Source: Brevibacillus fortis
GTDB lineage: Bacteria; Bacillota; Bacilli; Brevibacillales; Brevibacillaceae
NCBI RefSeq assembly: GCF_003013395.1
Contig: NZ_PXZM01000018.1
Coordinates: 1 to 64,000 of the forward strand
Direction of reading: 5' to 3'
Length of the DNA: 64,000 bases
Positions 17,385-25,326 of this stretch are shown here, piece after piece. Each line of letters begins with the position of its first letter. Position 1 is the stretch's first letter. The translations under genes and the position numbers were made by a program. The notes below the pieces were generated by a model. That model ran no database searches. It was not told where the DNA came from and saw only the letters and a program-made list of their open reading frames with translations.

Positions 17385-17954
17385 ATGTACAACAGCTATT
17401 ACCATCACTATCAATGGTATTATCCCGTGCTTGCCAGCTGGAATAACAACCATTTTCACTATGGTTGGAGCCCTCATTATTACAACTGGAGCCATGCGAA
17501 TGGGAATCGAAACTGGAATCGTTATCAGAATACCATCGAATTGAGAGATTATGGGCCAAAGCCATTTGTCGTGAATATTGAGCAAGCCACAAAGCAAAAC
17601 AACACATTCCGTATGGCATTATGGACAGGGAAGCACTTGCAGGTGACGCTGATGAGTATAAATGTTGGAGACGACATCGGTTTAGAAAATCATCCAAATA
17701 CGGATCAATTCATCCGAGTAGAAGAAGGTCAAGGACTTGTTCGGATGGGGGATCGACAAGATCATTTAGATTTTGAACAAAGAGTCAACGATAATGATGC
17801 CATCATGGTCCCTGCGGGCACATGGCACAATCTCATCAATACAGGTAATAAGCCGCTAAAAGTATATTCCATCTACGCGCCACCTCATCATCCATTTGGC
17901 ACCGTTCATGAGACGAAAGCCAGTGCCATGGCTTCTGAGCAAAGCCCTCAATAA
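17385..17954 (+). CDS. Cupin protein with Tyr/His/Trp/Asn-rich N-terminus
   Basis: Protein of 189 residues with an unusual N-terminal 50 residues made mostly of Tyr, His, Trp and Asn (for example YNSYYHHYQWYYP and HFHYGWSPHYYNWSHANG). A cupin domain (about 75-175) follows, with metal-binding motifs HPNTDQFIRVEEGQG and VPAGTWHNLINTG. The aromatic/His-rich leader resembles those of spore-coat or surface proteins and may bind metal or cross-link; that is inference. The cupin may be an isomerase or storage-type domain without known catalysis. The ribosome site GAGAGGAGA is strong. A terminator follows, so it is monocistronic. Confidence 0.85.
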   Translation: MYNSYYHHYQWYYPVLASWNNNHFHYGWSPHYYNWSHANGNRNWNRYQNTIELRDYGPKPFVVNIEQATKQNNTFRMALWTGKHLQVTLMSINVGDDIGLENHPNTDQFIRVEEGQGLVRMGDRQDHLDFEQRVNDNDAIMVPAGTWHNLINTGNKPLKVYSIYAPPHHPFGTVHETKASAMASEQSPQ

Positions 17955-17991
17955 GAATCGAGTCGATAGGAAATGGTTCCAGACATCATAG

Positions 17992-18024
17992 AAACCACCT
18001 CTAGAAATGGTCAGGTGGTTTTTC
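17992..18024 (+). terminator. Terminator after cupin gene
   Basis: AAACCACCT (17992-18000) pairs exactly with AGGTGGTTT (18013-18021), followed by T residues. Confidence 0.85.
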
Positions 18025-18081
18025 TTGTTTGGACTCCAGCTTTTCTTACATAATCCGACCTGTATTAAGGCAGCGACTTAA

Positions 18082-18132
18082 AAAGATAGGGGAAGGCATC
18101 CCGCTCTTATTTAAGGGGCGGTATCTTTTTAG
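18082..18132 (+). other. Leader hairpin upstream of PAS kinase
   Basis: AAAAGATA pairs with TATCTTTT around a GC-rich inner region with AGGGGAAGG. The same AGATAGGGGAAGG string starts a hairpin about 125 bases before the kinase at 36364. It could be a terminator (T run follows) or a regulatory element. Confidence 0.4.
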
Positions 18133-18151
18133 TGGGATAGATATTTTTTCA

Positions 18152-18176
18152 AGGATATTTTCGACAAACATAGAAT
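18152..18176 (+). promoter_or_regulatory. Sigma-H-like promoter of PAS kinase
   Basis: AGGATAT (18152-18158) and AGAAT (18172-18176), 13 bases apart, resemble the sporulation sigma-H consensus (AGGAWWT and RGAAT). Kinase genes of the KinA type are sigma-H dependent in Bacillus. Confidence 0.4.
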
Positions 18177-18219
18177 ATTAACGTTATTCACAATCTTTGT
18201 TTAAGGAAGGTATAAACCT

Positions 18220-20040
18220 ATGGATAAAGAAGCTCTGCGAATCAACCTTAGACAAGAACAGATCAACACGAAAGAGCTGCTTCAGTCACTTGTTGAAACG
18301 ACTACAGACGCCATTTCAATTAGGGACATGCAGGGTAATATACTTTTTGTGAATAGTGCTTTTGAAAAAATCTATGGTTGGACATATCAAGATCTCCTGA
18401 ATGACCCGTACTGTCTCGTACCTGAAGATCTCATAAACGAAACAAAAGAAATTTTTCACGAGATTAAATTTGAAGGAAAAAATATTACGGGCTATGAGAC
18501 CGTGCGTCAACGAAAAAATGGTCAAATCGTTCAGGTTGGTCTAACTGCTTCTCCTATAAGAGATACAGAAGGTAGTATCGTAGGCACTTCAGTCATCGCC
18601 AGAGATATTACGGACCGCAAAATGGCTGAAGAAGCACTCGTGAATAGCGAGGCAAAGTACCGCATCCTTGTAGAAAATACCAGCGATGTTATTTGTCAAC
18701 ATGATGTACACATGAATAATCTTTTTGTATCTCCTTCTATCGAGCAGCACTTGGGATATACACCGGATGAATTTCTTCAAACGAATAGTTTTGAACTCAT
18801 CCACCCCGAGGATGTAAAAATCGTGAACGATCTGCGTTCTTTTATCTCTACGCATCCCCAAAATGTTCAAATGGAGATCAGATTACGCCATAAAAATGGA
18901 TCTTGGGTGTATTGGGAGTCACGCTGTGTTCCGATCATGTCTGAGAACAAAGAGGTTGATAGCTTTCTGTTCGTTTCACGTAATATCACAGAGCGAAAAC
19001 AGTCTGAAGAAGCTCTGCGCAAGAGCGAAGAACAGTATAGATTCATTGCCGAACACACAGCAGACTTCATATCTGTGATTGATAAGGACGGTCACGTATC
19101 GTATAGTTCACCTTCACATCTGAAGAAATTAGGCACGAGCCAAATTATCATTCAAAACATACATCCAGAAGATGCATCACTCGTCTATGAGCGCTTTTCG
19201 ACTATGCTTCAATTCCATATACCCATTACATGTGAGTATCGATACAAACTGGAAAACGAGAAATGGATCTACCTCGAATCAAGAGGGATGCCTTTTTTTA
19301 GCTCGGATGGCGAAAGTCAGTACTTCATCAACGTTACACGTGATATTACGGAAAGGAAGCAAAACGAAGAACTTCTCAGGAGAACAGAGAAGCTGTCAGT
19401 AGTCGGGGAATTGGCTGCAAGTATCGCGCATGAAATAAGGAATCCTCTCACGTCATTAAAAGGCTTCATTCAGTATTTACAGCCTACACTGTCGGAGGTC
19501 TCTACTTATACAGACATTATGTTGTCAGAGCTGGATCGAATCAACTTTATCGTGAGTGAGCTGCTTGTACTGGCCAAACCGCAAACTCTTCATGTGAAGC
19601 GGATTCTTTTACACCCCCTCATTGAAAGTGTGGTAAAGTTTCTCGAATCAGAAGCGAATCTAAACAACATCACGATCCACACAATATTTAGCCATATACC
19701 GATAGCGATCAATGGGGAAGAAAATCAAATAAAACAAGTCTTTATCAATATACTGAAGAATTCCCTTGACGCTATCACGGCGAATGGCGAAATCCGCATA
19801 GAAACCACATGTCTACATAGTAATCACGTGCTGATTCGCTTTACCGATAATGGATGTGGCATTTCCCAGGAGTTGCTGTCCAGGCTCGGCGAACCATTTT
19901 ATACCACGAAGGATAAAGGAACAGGCTTAGGTTTACTTGTCAGCAATAAAATAATGAAAGATCATCAAGGCAGCATCACCATTTCAAGTGAGATCAACAA
20001 AGGTACCATCGTGGATATCATGTTACCCATTTCGAAATAA
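18220..20040 (+). CDS. Multi-PAS sporulation-type sensor histidine kinase
   Basis: Soluble histidine kinase of 606 residues with three PAS/PAC modules (about 20-137, 143-262, 270-387; each ends with an RDITERK-like PAC signature). A HisKA domain follows with His404 in AASIAHEIRNPLTSLKGFIQYL, then an HATPase with NSLDAI, DNGCGI and GTGLGLLVSNKI. No transmembrane helix. This architecture and the HEIRNPLTxLKGFxQ box are those of Spo0F-phosphorylating sporulation kinases (KinA/KinE group). There is no adjacent response regulator, as expected for a phosphorelay kinase. A sigma-H-like promoter precedes it. The signal is unknown. Confidence 0.88.
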   Translation: MDKEALRINLRQEQINTKELLQSLVETTTDAISIRDMQGNILFVNSAFEKIYGWTYQDLLNDPYCLVPEDLINETKEIFHEIKFEGKNITGYETVRQRKNGQIVQVGLTASPIRDTEGSIVGTSVIARDITDRKMAEEALVNSEAKYRILVENTSDVICQHDVHMNNLFVSPSIEQHLGYTPDEFLQTNSFELIHPEDVKIVNDLRSFISTHPQNVQMEIRLRHKNGSWVYWESRCVPIMSENKEVDSFLFVSRNITERKQSEEALRKSEEQYRFIAEHTADFISVIDKDGHVSYSSPSHLKKLGTSQIIIQNIHPEDASLVYERFSTMLQFHIPITCEYRYKLENEKWIYLESRGMPFFSSDGESQYFINVTRDITERKQNEELLRRTEKLSVVGELAASIAHEIRNPLTSLKGFIQYLQPTLSEVSTYTDIMLSELDRINFIVSELLVLAKPQTLHVKRILLHPLIESVVKFLESEANLNNITIHTIFSHIPIAINGEENQIKQVFINILKNSLDAITANGEIRIETTCLHSNHVLIRFTDNGCGISQELLSRLGEPFYTTKDKGTGLGLLVSNKIMKDHQGSITISSEINKGTIVDIMLPISK

Positions 20041-20140
20041 GAAGGTGATCCTAGTGAATTTGCAACTATTGGCGCTTGATGGGGTTTGGCATTGGCATGA
20101 TGATTGAGGCTCATTTAGGCGTAGCCACGTTATGGTAGTA
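20041..20140 (+). pseudogene. Possible frameshifted small hydrophobic ORF
   Basis: AAGGTGATC precedes GTG 20054, which opens a 17-codon frame. A +1 shift after about seven codons would continue into LMGFGIGMMIEAHLGVATLW before a stop. This is a hydrophobic, protein-like stretch directly downstream of the kinase. It may be a decayed small membrane protein; support is weak. Confidence 0.2.
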
Positions 20141-20203
20141 ACAGCTCTACTATTCCGTCTACAGATCTTACAGGATAGTTTCACATCTTGACTCCATTTT
20201 GGG

Positions 20204-20228
20204 GCTGCCTTCGGGTAGCTTCTTTTTG
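20204..20228 (+). terminator. Terminator downstream of PAS kinase
   Basis: GCTGCC (20204-20209) pairs with GGTAGC (20214-20219, one G-U pair) around TTCG, followed by TTCTTTTT. Confidence 0.65.
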
Positions 20229-20385
20229 TGGGGATGTTACTAGTCTATTTCGAGAAGGAATCGTTAGTTTTTAAGACTAGCATTTATTTTTTCCATAAAT
20301 TTACAATCCGTTCTCGTCTTGTTCTGGTTCACTTCAAGAAAACAACTGGTTATAATTGGAAAAAATAGCGAAGGAGGGTAAGGAA

Positions 20386-20496
20386 ATGAGAGCTACATAT
20401 AAGTTTGCTCGTAATATTCTCATGCCTGATCGTCAAAACGTTTCTTGCTCAGGCAACGCTAGATGGAAACTGTTTACTTTTGGACATGCCTGCTGA
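20386..20496 (+). CDS. Short ORF with strong ribosome site; hydrophobic peptide in overlapping frame
   Basis: AAGGAGGGTAAGGAA precedes an ATG opening a 36-codon frame with no recognisable features. In the +1 frame, starting a few bases in and ending at 20533, is a protein-like stretch: a hydrophobic segment (LLVIFSCLIVKTFLAQA) ending like a signal-peptidase site, then TLDGNCLLLDMPADYLDVRF. A single-base indel after the start would fuse the good ribosome site to this secreted-peptide-like frame. A TATAAT-like box at about 20351 supports transcription. It may be a broken signalling or small secreted peptide gene. Confidence 0.3.
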   Translation: MRATYKFARNILMPDRQNVSCSGNARWKLFTFGHAC

Positions 20497-20698
20497 CTAT
20501 TTGGATGTAAGATTTTGGGAACATACTAACTAGACGTACCTATCCAGTACTTTAGTAACGGTGATCGCTCATTCAACTTGCAACGGTTGTGTTCGATTTG
20601 TTCACGTTTCAGCGAGTCTGGTTTTTTTTAAACACATACTTCAATATTTTGGTAATCAATCAGACTTGACATTACTAAATAATAGGAGTGTTGTAAAA

Positions 20699-21970
20699 AT
20701 GAACAGTAAAGTTAAAAGCTCAACAAACCCTAATAGTTTGTATTACAAAGTAGATGACGTCGTTATGGAACGAGGCGAAGGAATCTATCTCTATGATCAA
20801 GATGGAAAAAAATATTTTGACTGCGCATCAGCTACGTTTAATTTGAATTTAGGTTACAGCAATCAGGAAGTGATTAATGTAGTAAAAGATCAAATGGACA
20901 AGCTTATTCATGTCACTTCTTCTTATCAGACAGAGGAGGTAAATGCATTAGCACAAAAACTTGTTGAAATTGCTCCTAGTAATCTTACAAGAGCACACCC
21001 AAAAGTTGGCGGTGGTTCAGAAGCGAATGAGGGTGCTATAAAAATTGCACAGTACAATACTGGAAAGCGTGATGTCATATCTTTGTTCCGCAGTCATTTG
21101 GGACAAACATATATGATGTCGGCCCTTTCAGGAAATTCTTTTCGAAGAGAACCGTTTCCACCTCAAATTTCATTTGGACTGCAAGTTCCAGATCCTTATT
21201 GCCTACGTTGTTTTTATAATCAGAAATCTGAGTCTTGTGCAATGTTATGCGTGGAGAGAATTAACGATTTTATTGAGTATGCGAGTACGGGGAATGTTGC
21301 GGCTATTATGGTTGAGCCAATATCAGGAAATGGGGGCAACATCGTTCCACCTAAGGGATATTTCAAGGCATTGAAAAAATTATGTGATGAGCACGATATT
21401 GCATTAATTTTTGATGAAATACAAACGGGGTTTGGTAGAACAGGTAAAATGTTTGCTGCCGAATATTTTGATGTACAACCGAATATGATGACAGTTGCTA
21501 AAGGGTTAGGTGGAACTGGCTTCCAAGTTGCAGCGATTCTTACTGAAGAGAAGTATGTAGGTATGCCTGGTCACCATCATTCTTTTACTTATGGCTCGAA
21601 CGTCATGGCATCTGCAGCAGCCTGTGCTACGATTGATATTTTACGAAGACCTGGATTTTTAGAAAATGTAACCGTGGTCGGAGATTATATTATGAGTCGT
21701 TTAGAAGAAATGAAAGAAAGATTTCAGTTTATTGGAGATGTAAGAGGCGTAGGTTTAATGATTGGCGTCGAAATCGTAAAAGATAATTTTGAACCTGATG
21801 TCGAGCTTACCAATCATATTGCAAAACGTGCTATGGATCATGGCATCATTCTGAGAACATCTAGATATGGCTACGGAAATGTCTTCAAGATTCGTCCACC
21901 TCTTACTATCACTTTAAGCGAGGCAGAAGAACTATGCTATAAATTAACTCGCCTATTGGAGGAAATTTAA
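20699..21970 (+). CDS. Class III PLP aminotransferase
   Basis: Class III pyridoxal-phosphate aminotransferase of 423 residues. The hallmarks are YxDxxGKxYFDCAS near the start, GGGSEANEGAIKIAQ (cofactor phosphate site), LIFDEIQTGFGRTGKMFA (Asp contacting the PLP ring) and VAKGLGGTGFQVAAIL with the Schiff-base lysine. A local Cys cluster (DPYCLRCFYNQKSESCAMLCVE, about residues 165-185) is unusual for the class. It heads an AT-rich operon; the next start overlaps its stop. The ATG at 20699 follows AATAGGAGTG. With a phosphatase and a dehydrogenase it could install an amino group on a keto-sugar or cyclitol; the substrate is inferred only. Confidence 0.88.
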   Translation: MNSKVKSSTNPNSLYYKVDDVVMERGEGIYLYDQDGKKYFDCASATFNLNLGYSNQEVINVVKDQMDKLIHVTSSYQTEEVNALAQKLVEIAPSNLTRAHPKVGGGSEANEGAIKIAQYNTGKRDVISLFRSHLGQTYMMSALSGNSFRREPFPPQISFGLQVPDPYCLRCFYNQKSESCAMLCVERINDFIEYASTGNVAAIMVEPISGNGGNIVPPKGYFKALKKLCDEHDIALIFDEIQTGFGRTGKMFAAEYFDVQPNMMTVAKGLGGTGFQVAAILTEEKYVGMPGHHHSFTYGSNVMASAAACATIDILRRPGFLENVTVVGDYIMSRLEEMKERFQFIGDVRGVGLMIGVEIVKDNFEPDVELTNHIAKRAMDHGIILRTSRYGYGNVFKIRPPLTITLSEAEELCYKLTRLLEEI

Positions 21971-22920
21971 TGAAAGACTATATTATAGAGTTGGGTAAAT
22001 ATGTATATCAAAAAGTAAAAAATCAAAAAGGGACTTTGAAGAACCGCATCGTTAATGGGTATTCTCCAGGTGGAGACGCACAGTTTAATATTGATACTGC
22101 AGCAGAAAATGCGGTTCTTGATTATATCTCTAATCAGAAAGAGCCTGTCGCATTTTATACGGAAGATGGTGGGTTTAAAGTTTTTGGAGATGACCCAAAT
22201 TATATTTTAATTGTAGACCCAATTGATGGTACTCGTCCTGCCGCTGCGGGGCTTGAAATGTCTTGTATTTCAATTGCTCTCGCAAAATATAAGGACAATT
22301 GTAAAATCAAAGATATTGAATATGCTTTTTTAATGGAACTAAAAACAGGAAACTATATGTATAGCGATATTTTTTCAAGTTCTATCGAGTTCGAAGGTTA
22401 TAATAGTGAGTTACCAAACTTAAGTCATGGAAAAGACATTAAGAACATGTTCTGGAGTTTTGAGTTTAACGGTCATCCGACCAAGTTAATGATTGAATCT
22501 TACGGGCATTTGATTGATAATTCCGCCAATAACGGTGGTGTATTTATATTTAATAGCGCTTCCTACTCTATCTCACGAATTATTACAGGTCAGATGGACG
22601 CCTATGTGGATATTGGAAATAGACTATTGAAAGACTATCCGGAATTGCTTTCAGATTTTCAAAGAGTAGGGAATGGACAAGTGTTACATCTCTTTCCATA
22701 TGATATAGCTGCCAGTGTGTTTTTAGCAAAAAAGGCAGGAGTTATTATTACTGACGCATATGGTAATGATTTGGATGAAACTTTATTAACCGACCTTAGC
22801 TATAACAACCAACAGTCGTGTATAGCAGCTTCAACCAAAGAATTACACCAAAATATATTGGAACAAATTATTTGGAAACGGAGCGAAGAACAGTATGAAA
22901 GCATTGGTATGGACCGATAA
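21970..22920 (+). CDS. Inositol monophosphatase-family phosphatase
   Basis: Phosphatase of the IMPase/FIG superfamily, 316 residues. The metal-binding motifs are TEDGG (about residue 57), DPIDGTRPAAAGLEMSCISIALA (DPxDGT box) and YDIAASVFLAKKAGVIITDAYG (WDxAA box, with Tyr replacing Trp). The loop after DPIDGT is RPAA rather than the usual xNF, so substrate choice probably differs from inositol-phosphate enzymes. The start ATG overlaps the aminotransferase stop by one base. It also overlaps the next gene by 26 bases, showing tight translational coupling. Expected role: dephosphorylating a pathway intermediate. Confidence 0.85.
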   Translation: MKDYIIELGKYVYQKVKNQKGTLKNRIVNGYSPGGDAQFNIDTAAENAVLDYISNQKEPVAFYTEDGGFKVFGDDPNYILIVDPIDGTRPAAAGLEMSCISIALAKYKDNCKIKDIEYAFLMELKTGNYMYSDIFSSSIEFEGYNSELPNLSHGKDIKNMFWSFEFNGHPTKLMIESYGHLIDNSANNGGVFIFNSASYSISRIITGQMDAYVDIGNRLLKDYPELLSDFQRVGNGQVLHLFPYDIAASVFLAKKAGVIITDAYGNDLDETLLTDLSYNNQQSCIAASTKELHQNILEQIIWKRSEEQYESIGMDR

Positions 22921-23941
22921 TGAAATTTTAGAATATAGAGAAGTGGAAGAACCTCAAATCAAAAAGAACAATGATGTGAAAATTAAAATTTATGGAACTG
23001 GCATATGTGGAACGGATTTGAACGTATTCAAGGGAAAGTTGCGCGCTGTTCCAAATATGATTATGGGACATGAATCAGTTGGAGTCGTGGTAGAAATAGG
23101 GGAAGATGTGAAAAATGTAAGTGTAGGAGATCGTGTGGTAATCGATCCTACCCAATTTTGCGGAAAATGTTATTACTGCAGGAAGGGTTTAACGTGCTAT
23201 TGTGAAGATTTTGATGCGTGGCAGTTGGGTATCGGTTCTCATGGGACTTTTGGAGAATATTACGTTGGAGAAGATAGATTCGTTTATAAATTACCTGATT
23301 CAATGGAATGGGAGAGAGCTACTTTAATTGAGCCTCTTTCATGTGTACTTAGCGTTATTGAAAAAGCGAATATAAAACCAGAAGATTCCGTTCTAGTTTT
23401 AGGGTGTGGGCCAATTGGATTGTTGGTTCAGATGATTGCTCGAAAACTGGCTAGAATTACAGTTGCCACAGAAATTAGTTCTTTTAGAACAGAAGCTGCT
23501 CGCAAAATAACCAATTATGTATATCATCCTCAAGAACTTACCTTAGAAGAAATTTACCGAATTAACCAAGGAAGAAAATTCGATGTTATTTTTGATGCCA
23601 TAGGTAATCAATTGGATTGGGCCTATCCACTTATTGAAAAAGGTGGACGACTTGTTCCGATGGGTTTTGATGATACTTATGAGTTTAAGATTAAACCTTT
23701 TGAATTATTATCAAAAGGTATTACGATTATAGGAACAGGGGAAGCGCATCATATGATGGAAAAAGCGTTATCGTGCGCGATAGACCTTCCAGAATTATCT
23801 AGCTTGATAACAGAGAAAGTATTACTTGAAAATTTTGATACAGCTATTAACAACTTAATGGGATTTGATCCAGCTACGAACGAAAGAAAAGAGATTACGT
23901 CTATTAAAACTATTTTGGTCTCAGCACCTTCCGGTATATAA
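22895..23941 (+). CDS. Zinc-dependent alcohol dehydrogenase
   Basis: Medium-chain, zinc-type alcohol dehydrogenase of 348 residues. GICGTDLNVFKG and GHESVGVV hold the catalytic zinc Cys and His/Glu; CGKCYYCRKGLTCYC is the structural-zinc lobe; VLVLGCGPIGLLVQMIARK is the NAD(P) Rossmann motif. Similar enzymes include sorbitol dehydrogenases and the 2-deoxy-scyllo-inosamine dehydrogenases of aminoglycoside pathways. Its start lies inside the end of the phosphatase gene. It would oxidise a hydroxyl to the ketone that the aminotransferase then aminates; inferred from the neighbourhood. Confidence 0.88.
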   Translation: MKALVWTDNEILEYREVEEPQIKKNNDVKIKIYGTGICGTDLNVFKGKLRAVPNMIMGHESVGVVVEIGEDVKNVSVGDRVVIDPTQFCGKCYYCRKGLTCYCEDFDAWQLGIGSHGTFGEYYVGEDRFVYKLPDSMEWERATLIEPLSCVLSVIEKANIKPEDSVLVLGCGPIGLLVQMIARKLARITVATEISSFRTEAARKITNYVYHPQELTLEEIYRINQGRKFDVIFDAIGNQLDWAYPLIEKGGRLVPMGFDDTYEFKIKPFELLSKGITIIGTGEAHHMMEKALSCAIDLPELSSLITEKVLLENFDTAINNLMGFDPATNERKEITSIKTILVSAPSGI

Positions 23942-23953
23942 GAAAGGCTCGTG

Positions 23954-23995
23954 AGAATATAACAAGGACCTTTTGCGAGGTTCTTGTTATATTCT
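23954..23995 (+). other. Hairpin between dehydrogenase and exporter genes
   Basis: AGAATATAACAAGGACC (23954-23970) pairs with GGTTCTTGTTATATTCT (23979-23995) with one G-U pair. It lacks a T-tract and lies just before the exporter's ribosome site, so it may be an attenuator, an RNA-processing site or a weak terminator. Confidence 0.45.
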
Positions 23996-24043
23996 ATATC
24001 AGGCTTATTGGGTAACCAATATAAGGAAAAGGAGGAGAGATTG

Positions 24044-25246
24044 TTGGCAAAACGTTTACTTTGGATAAGCTTCTTCTCGTATATGTTAATTGCTTTTACG
24101 TTAGTGATTATCGGTGCAATCCTTCCTGAGATTCTCGATCACTATAAGCAAAATTATAGCAATGGCGGTTTACTCGTCTTTGGTCAATTTGTAGGTTTTT
24201 TACTTGGTGTACTTAGCATGCCTCTCTTAGTAAAGAAACTAGGGCGCAAAAATGTGGTTGTCCTTGGCTTAATTATGATTAGTCTTGAGTTTTTTGCATT
24301 CTTTTTACCGAATTGGTATTTGTTATTTCCGTTAGTTGGAATAGCTGGATTTGGAGCTGGATTAGCTGAATCTTGTATTGGTGCAATTATTTTAGTTACG
24401 TTTCAAGAGAAACAAGCAAACGCAATGGGGAAATTAGAAGTTGCTTTTGGACTCGGAGCGTTATTCATGCCTCTTTTCTCTAGTGCACTTATAAGTAAGG
24501 GTATTTGGGAATATGCATTTATCATTTTAGGATTGAGTTCATTTTTAGTTATGCTTGGTTGGCGATTAATGTCTTTTGGTGAACTTGATGAATATTTAAT
24601 AAAGGAGAATGAAACTAGTATAGCAGTTAATAAAGAAAAGGGTTCTTATACGAAAAAGACCTTTTTCATTATTGCGTTTTCGGCAATATATTTCTTCTGT
24701 TATGGTGGGAGCGAAGTCTCTATTGTTCATTTTTTACCTTCAATTTTTATGGAAGAATGGGGAGTTTCGAACTCTCTTGCGACAATAACGGTAACGATTT
24801 ATTGGCTGGCTATGGTAATAGGACGTGCGTTAACTGGTTATATCTCTGAAAAGCTTACTTTTAACATGTTTTTACTTATAATTAATGTTGGAAGTCTAGT
24901 TGTACTTGTATTGTTCACTCTCAGTGAGAGTGTCTGGTTTAGCTTCGTTCTCTGTTTTTTCCTTGGTTTATTTATGGCGGCGATGTTTGCGATTGCTTTA
25001 ATTATTACCAACTTGTATTTTCCTGGGCAAACTGAAAAGACAACGAGCATATTATTAGCCGCAAATGGACTTGGGGGATCATTAATTCCAATTGTTATCG
25101 GACAGAGTATGGATAAGTATCCTGCTCAAGTTACTTTTTGGCTATTTGCCAGCATCATGTTAATCATGTTGATGTTGATCATTGGAATTAAGATTTTGGG
25201 AAATGCTCATGTATCAGTGATACGAGAAGAGGATCATAAAGCTTAG
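24044..25246 (+). CDS. MFS transporter of the AT-rich cassette
   Basis: Major facilitator transporter of about 400 residues with twelve predicted membrane helices; the loop between helices 2 and 3 has KKLGRKNVVVLG, the MFS motif A region. Start is TTG (24044, or 24041), after AAGGAGGAG; the long upstream frame has no ribosome site. The gene is as AT-rich as the three before it and in the same direction. It is the likely exporter of the cassette's product, or an uptake system for its precursor. Confidence 0.85.
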   Translation: MAKRLLWISFFSYMLIAFTLVIIGAILPEILDHYKQNYSNGGLLVFGQFVGFLLGVLSMPLLVKKLGRKNVVVLGLIMISLEFFAFFLPNWYLLFPLVGIAGFGAGLAESCIGAIILVTFQEKQANAMGKLEVAFGLGALFMPLFSSALISKGIWEYAFIILGLSSFLVMLGWRLMSFGELDEYLIKENETSIAVNKEKGSYTKKTFFIIAFSAIYFFCYGGSEVSIVHFLPSIFMEEWGVSNSLATITVTIYWLAMVIGRALTGYISEKLTFNMFLLIINVGSLVVLVLFTLSESVWFSFVLCFFLGLFMAAMFAIALIITNLYFPGQTEKTTSILLAANGLGGSLIPIVIGQSMDKYPAQVTFWLFASIMLIMLMLIIGIKILGNAHVSVIREEDHKA

Positions 25247-25295
25247 AGCGACTCCTGGCAAAACCGTATGGAAGGCTTTAGACCAAAAACAAAAG

Positions 25296-25326
25296 AAAAA
25301 GGGTGCTCAAATTGAGTACCCTTTTT
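25296..25326. terminator. Bidirectional terminator between MFS genes
   Basis: AAAAAGGGTGCTCAA pairs with TTGAGTACCCTTTTT, with A and T runs on either side. It separates two convergent transporter genes and marks the 3' border of the AT-rich cassette. Confidence 0.8.
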
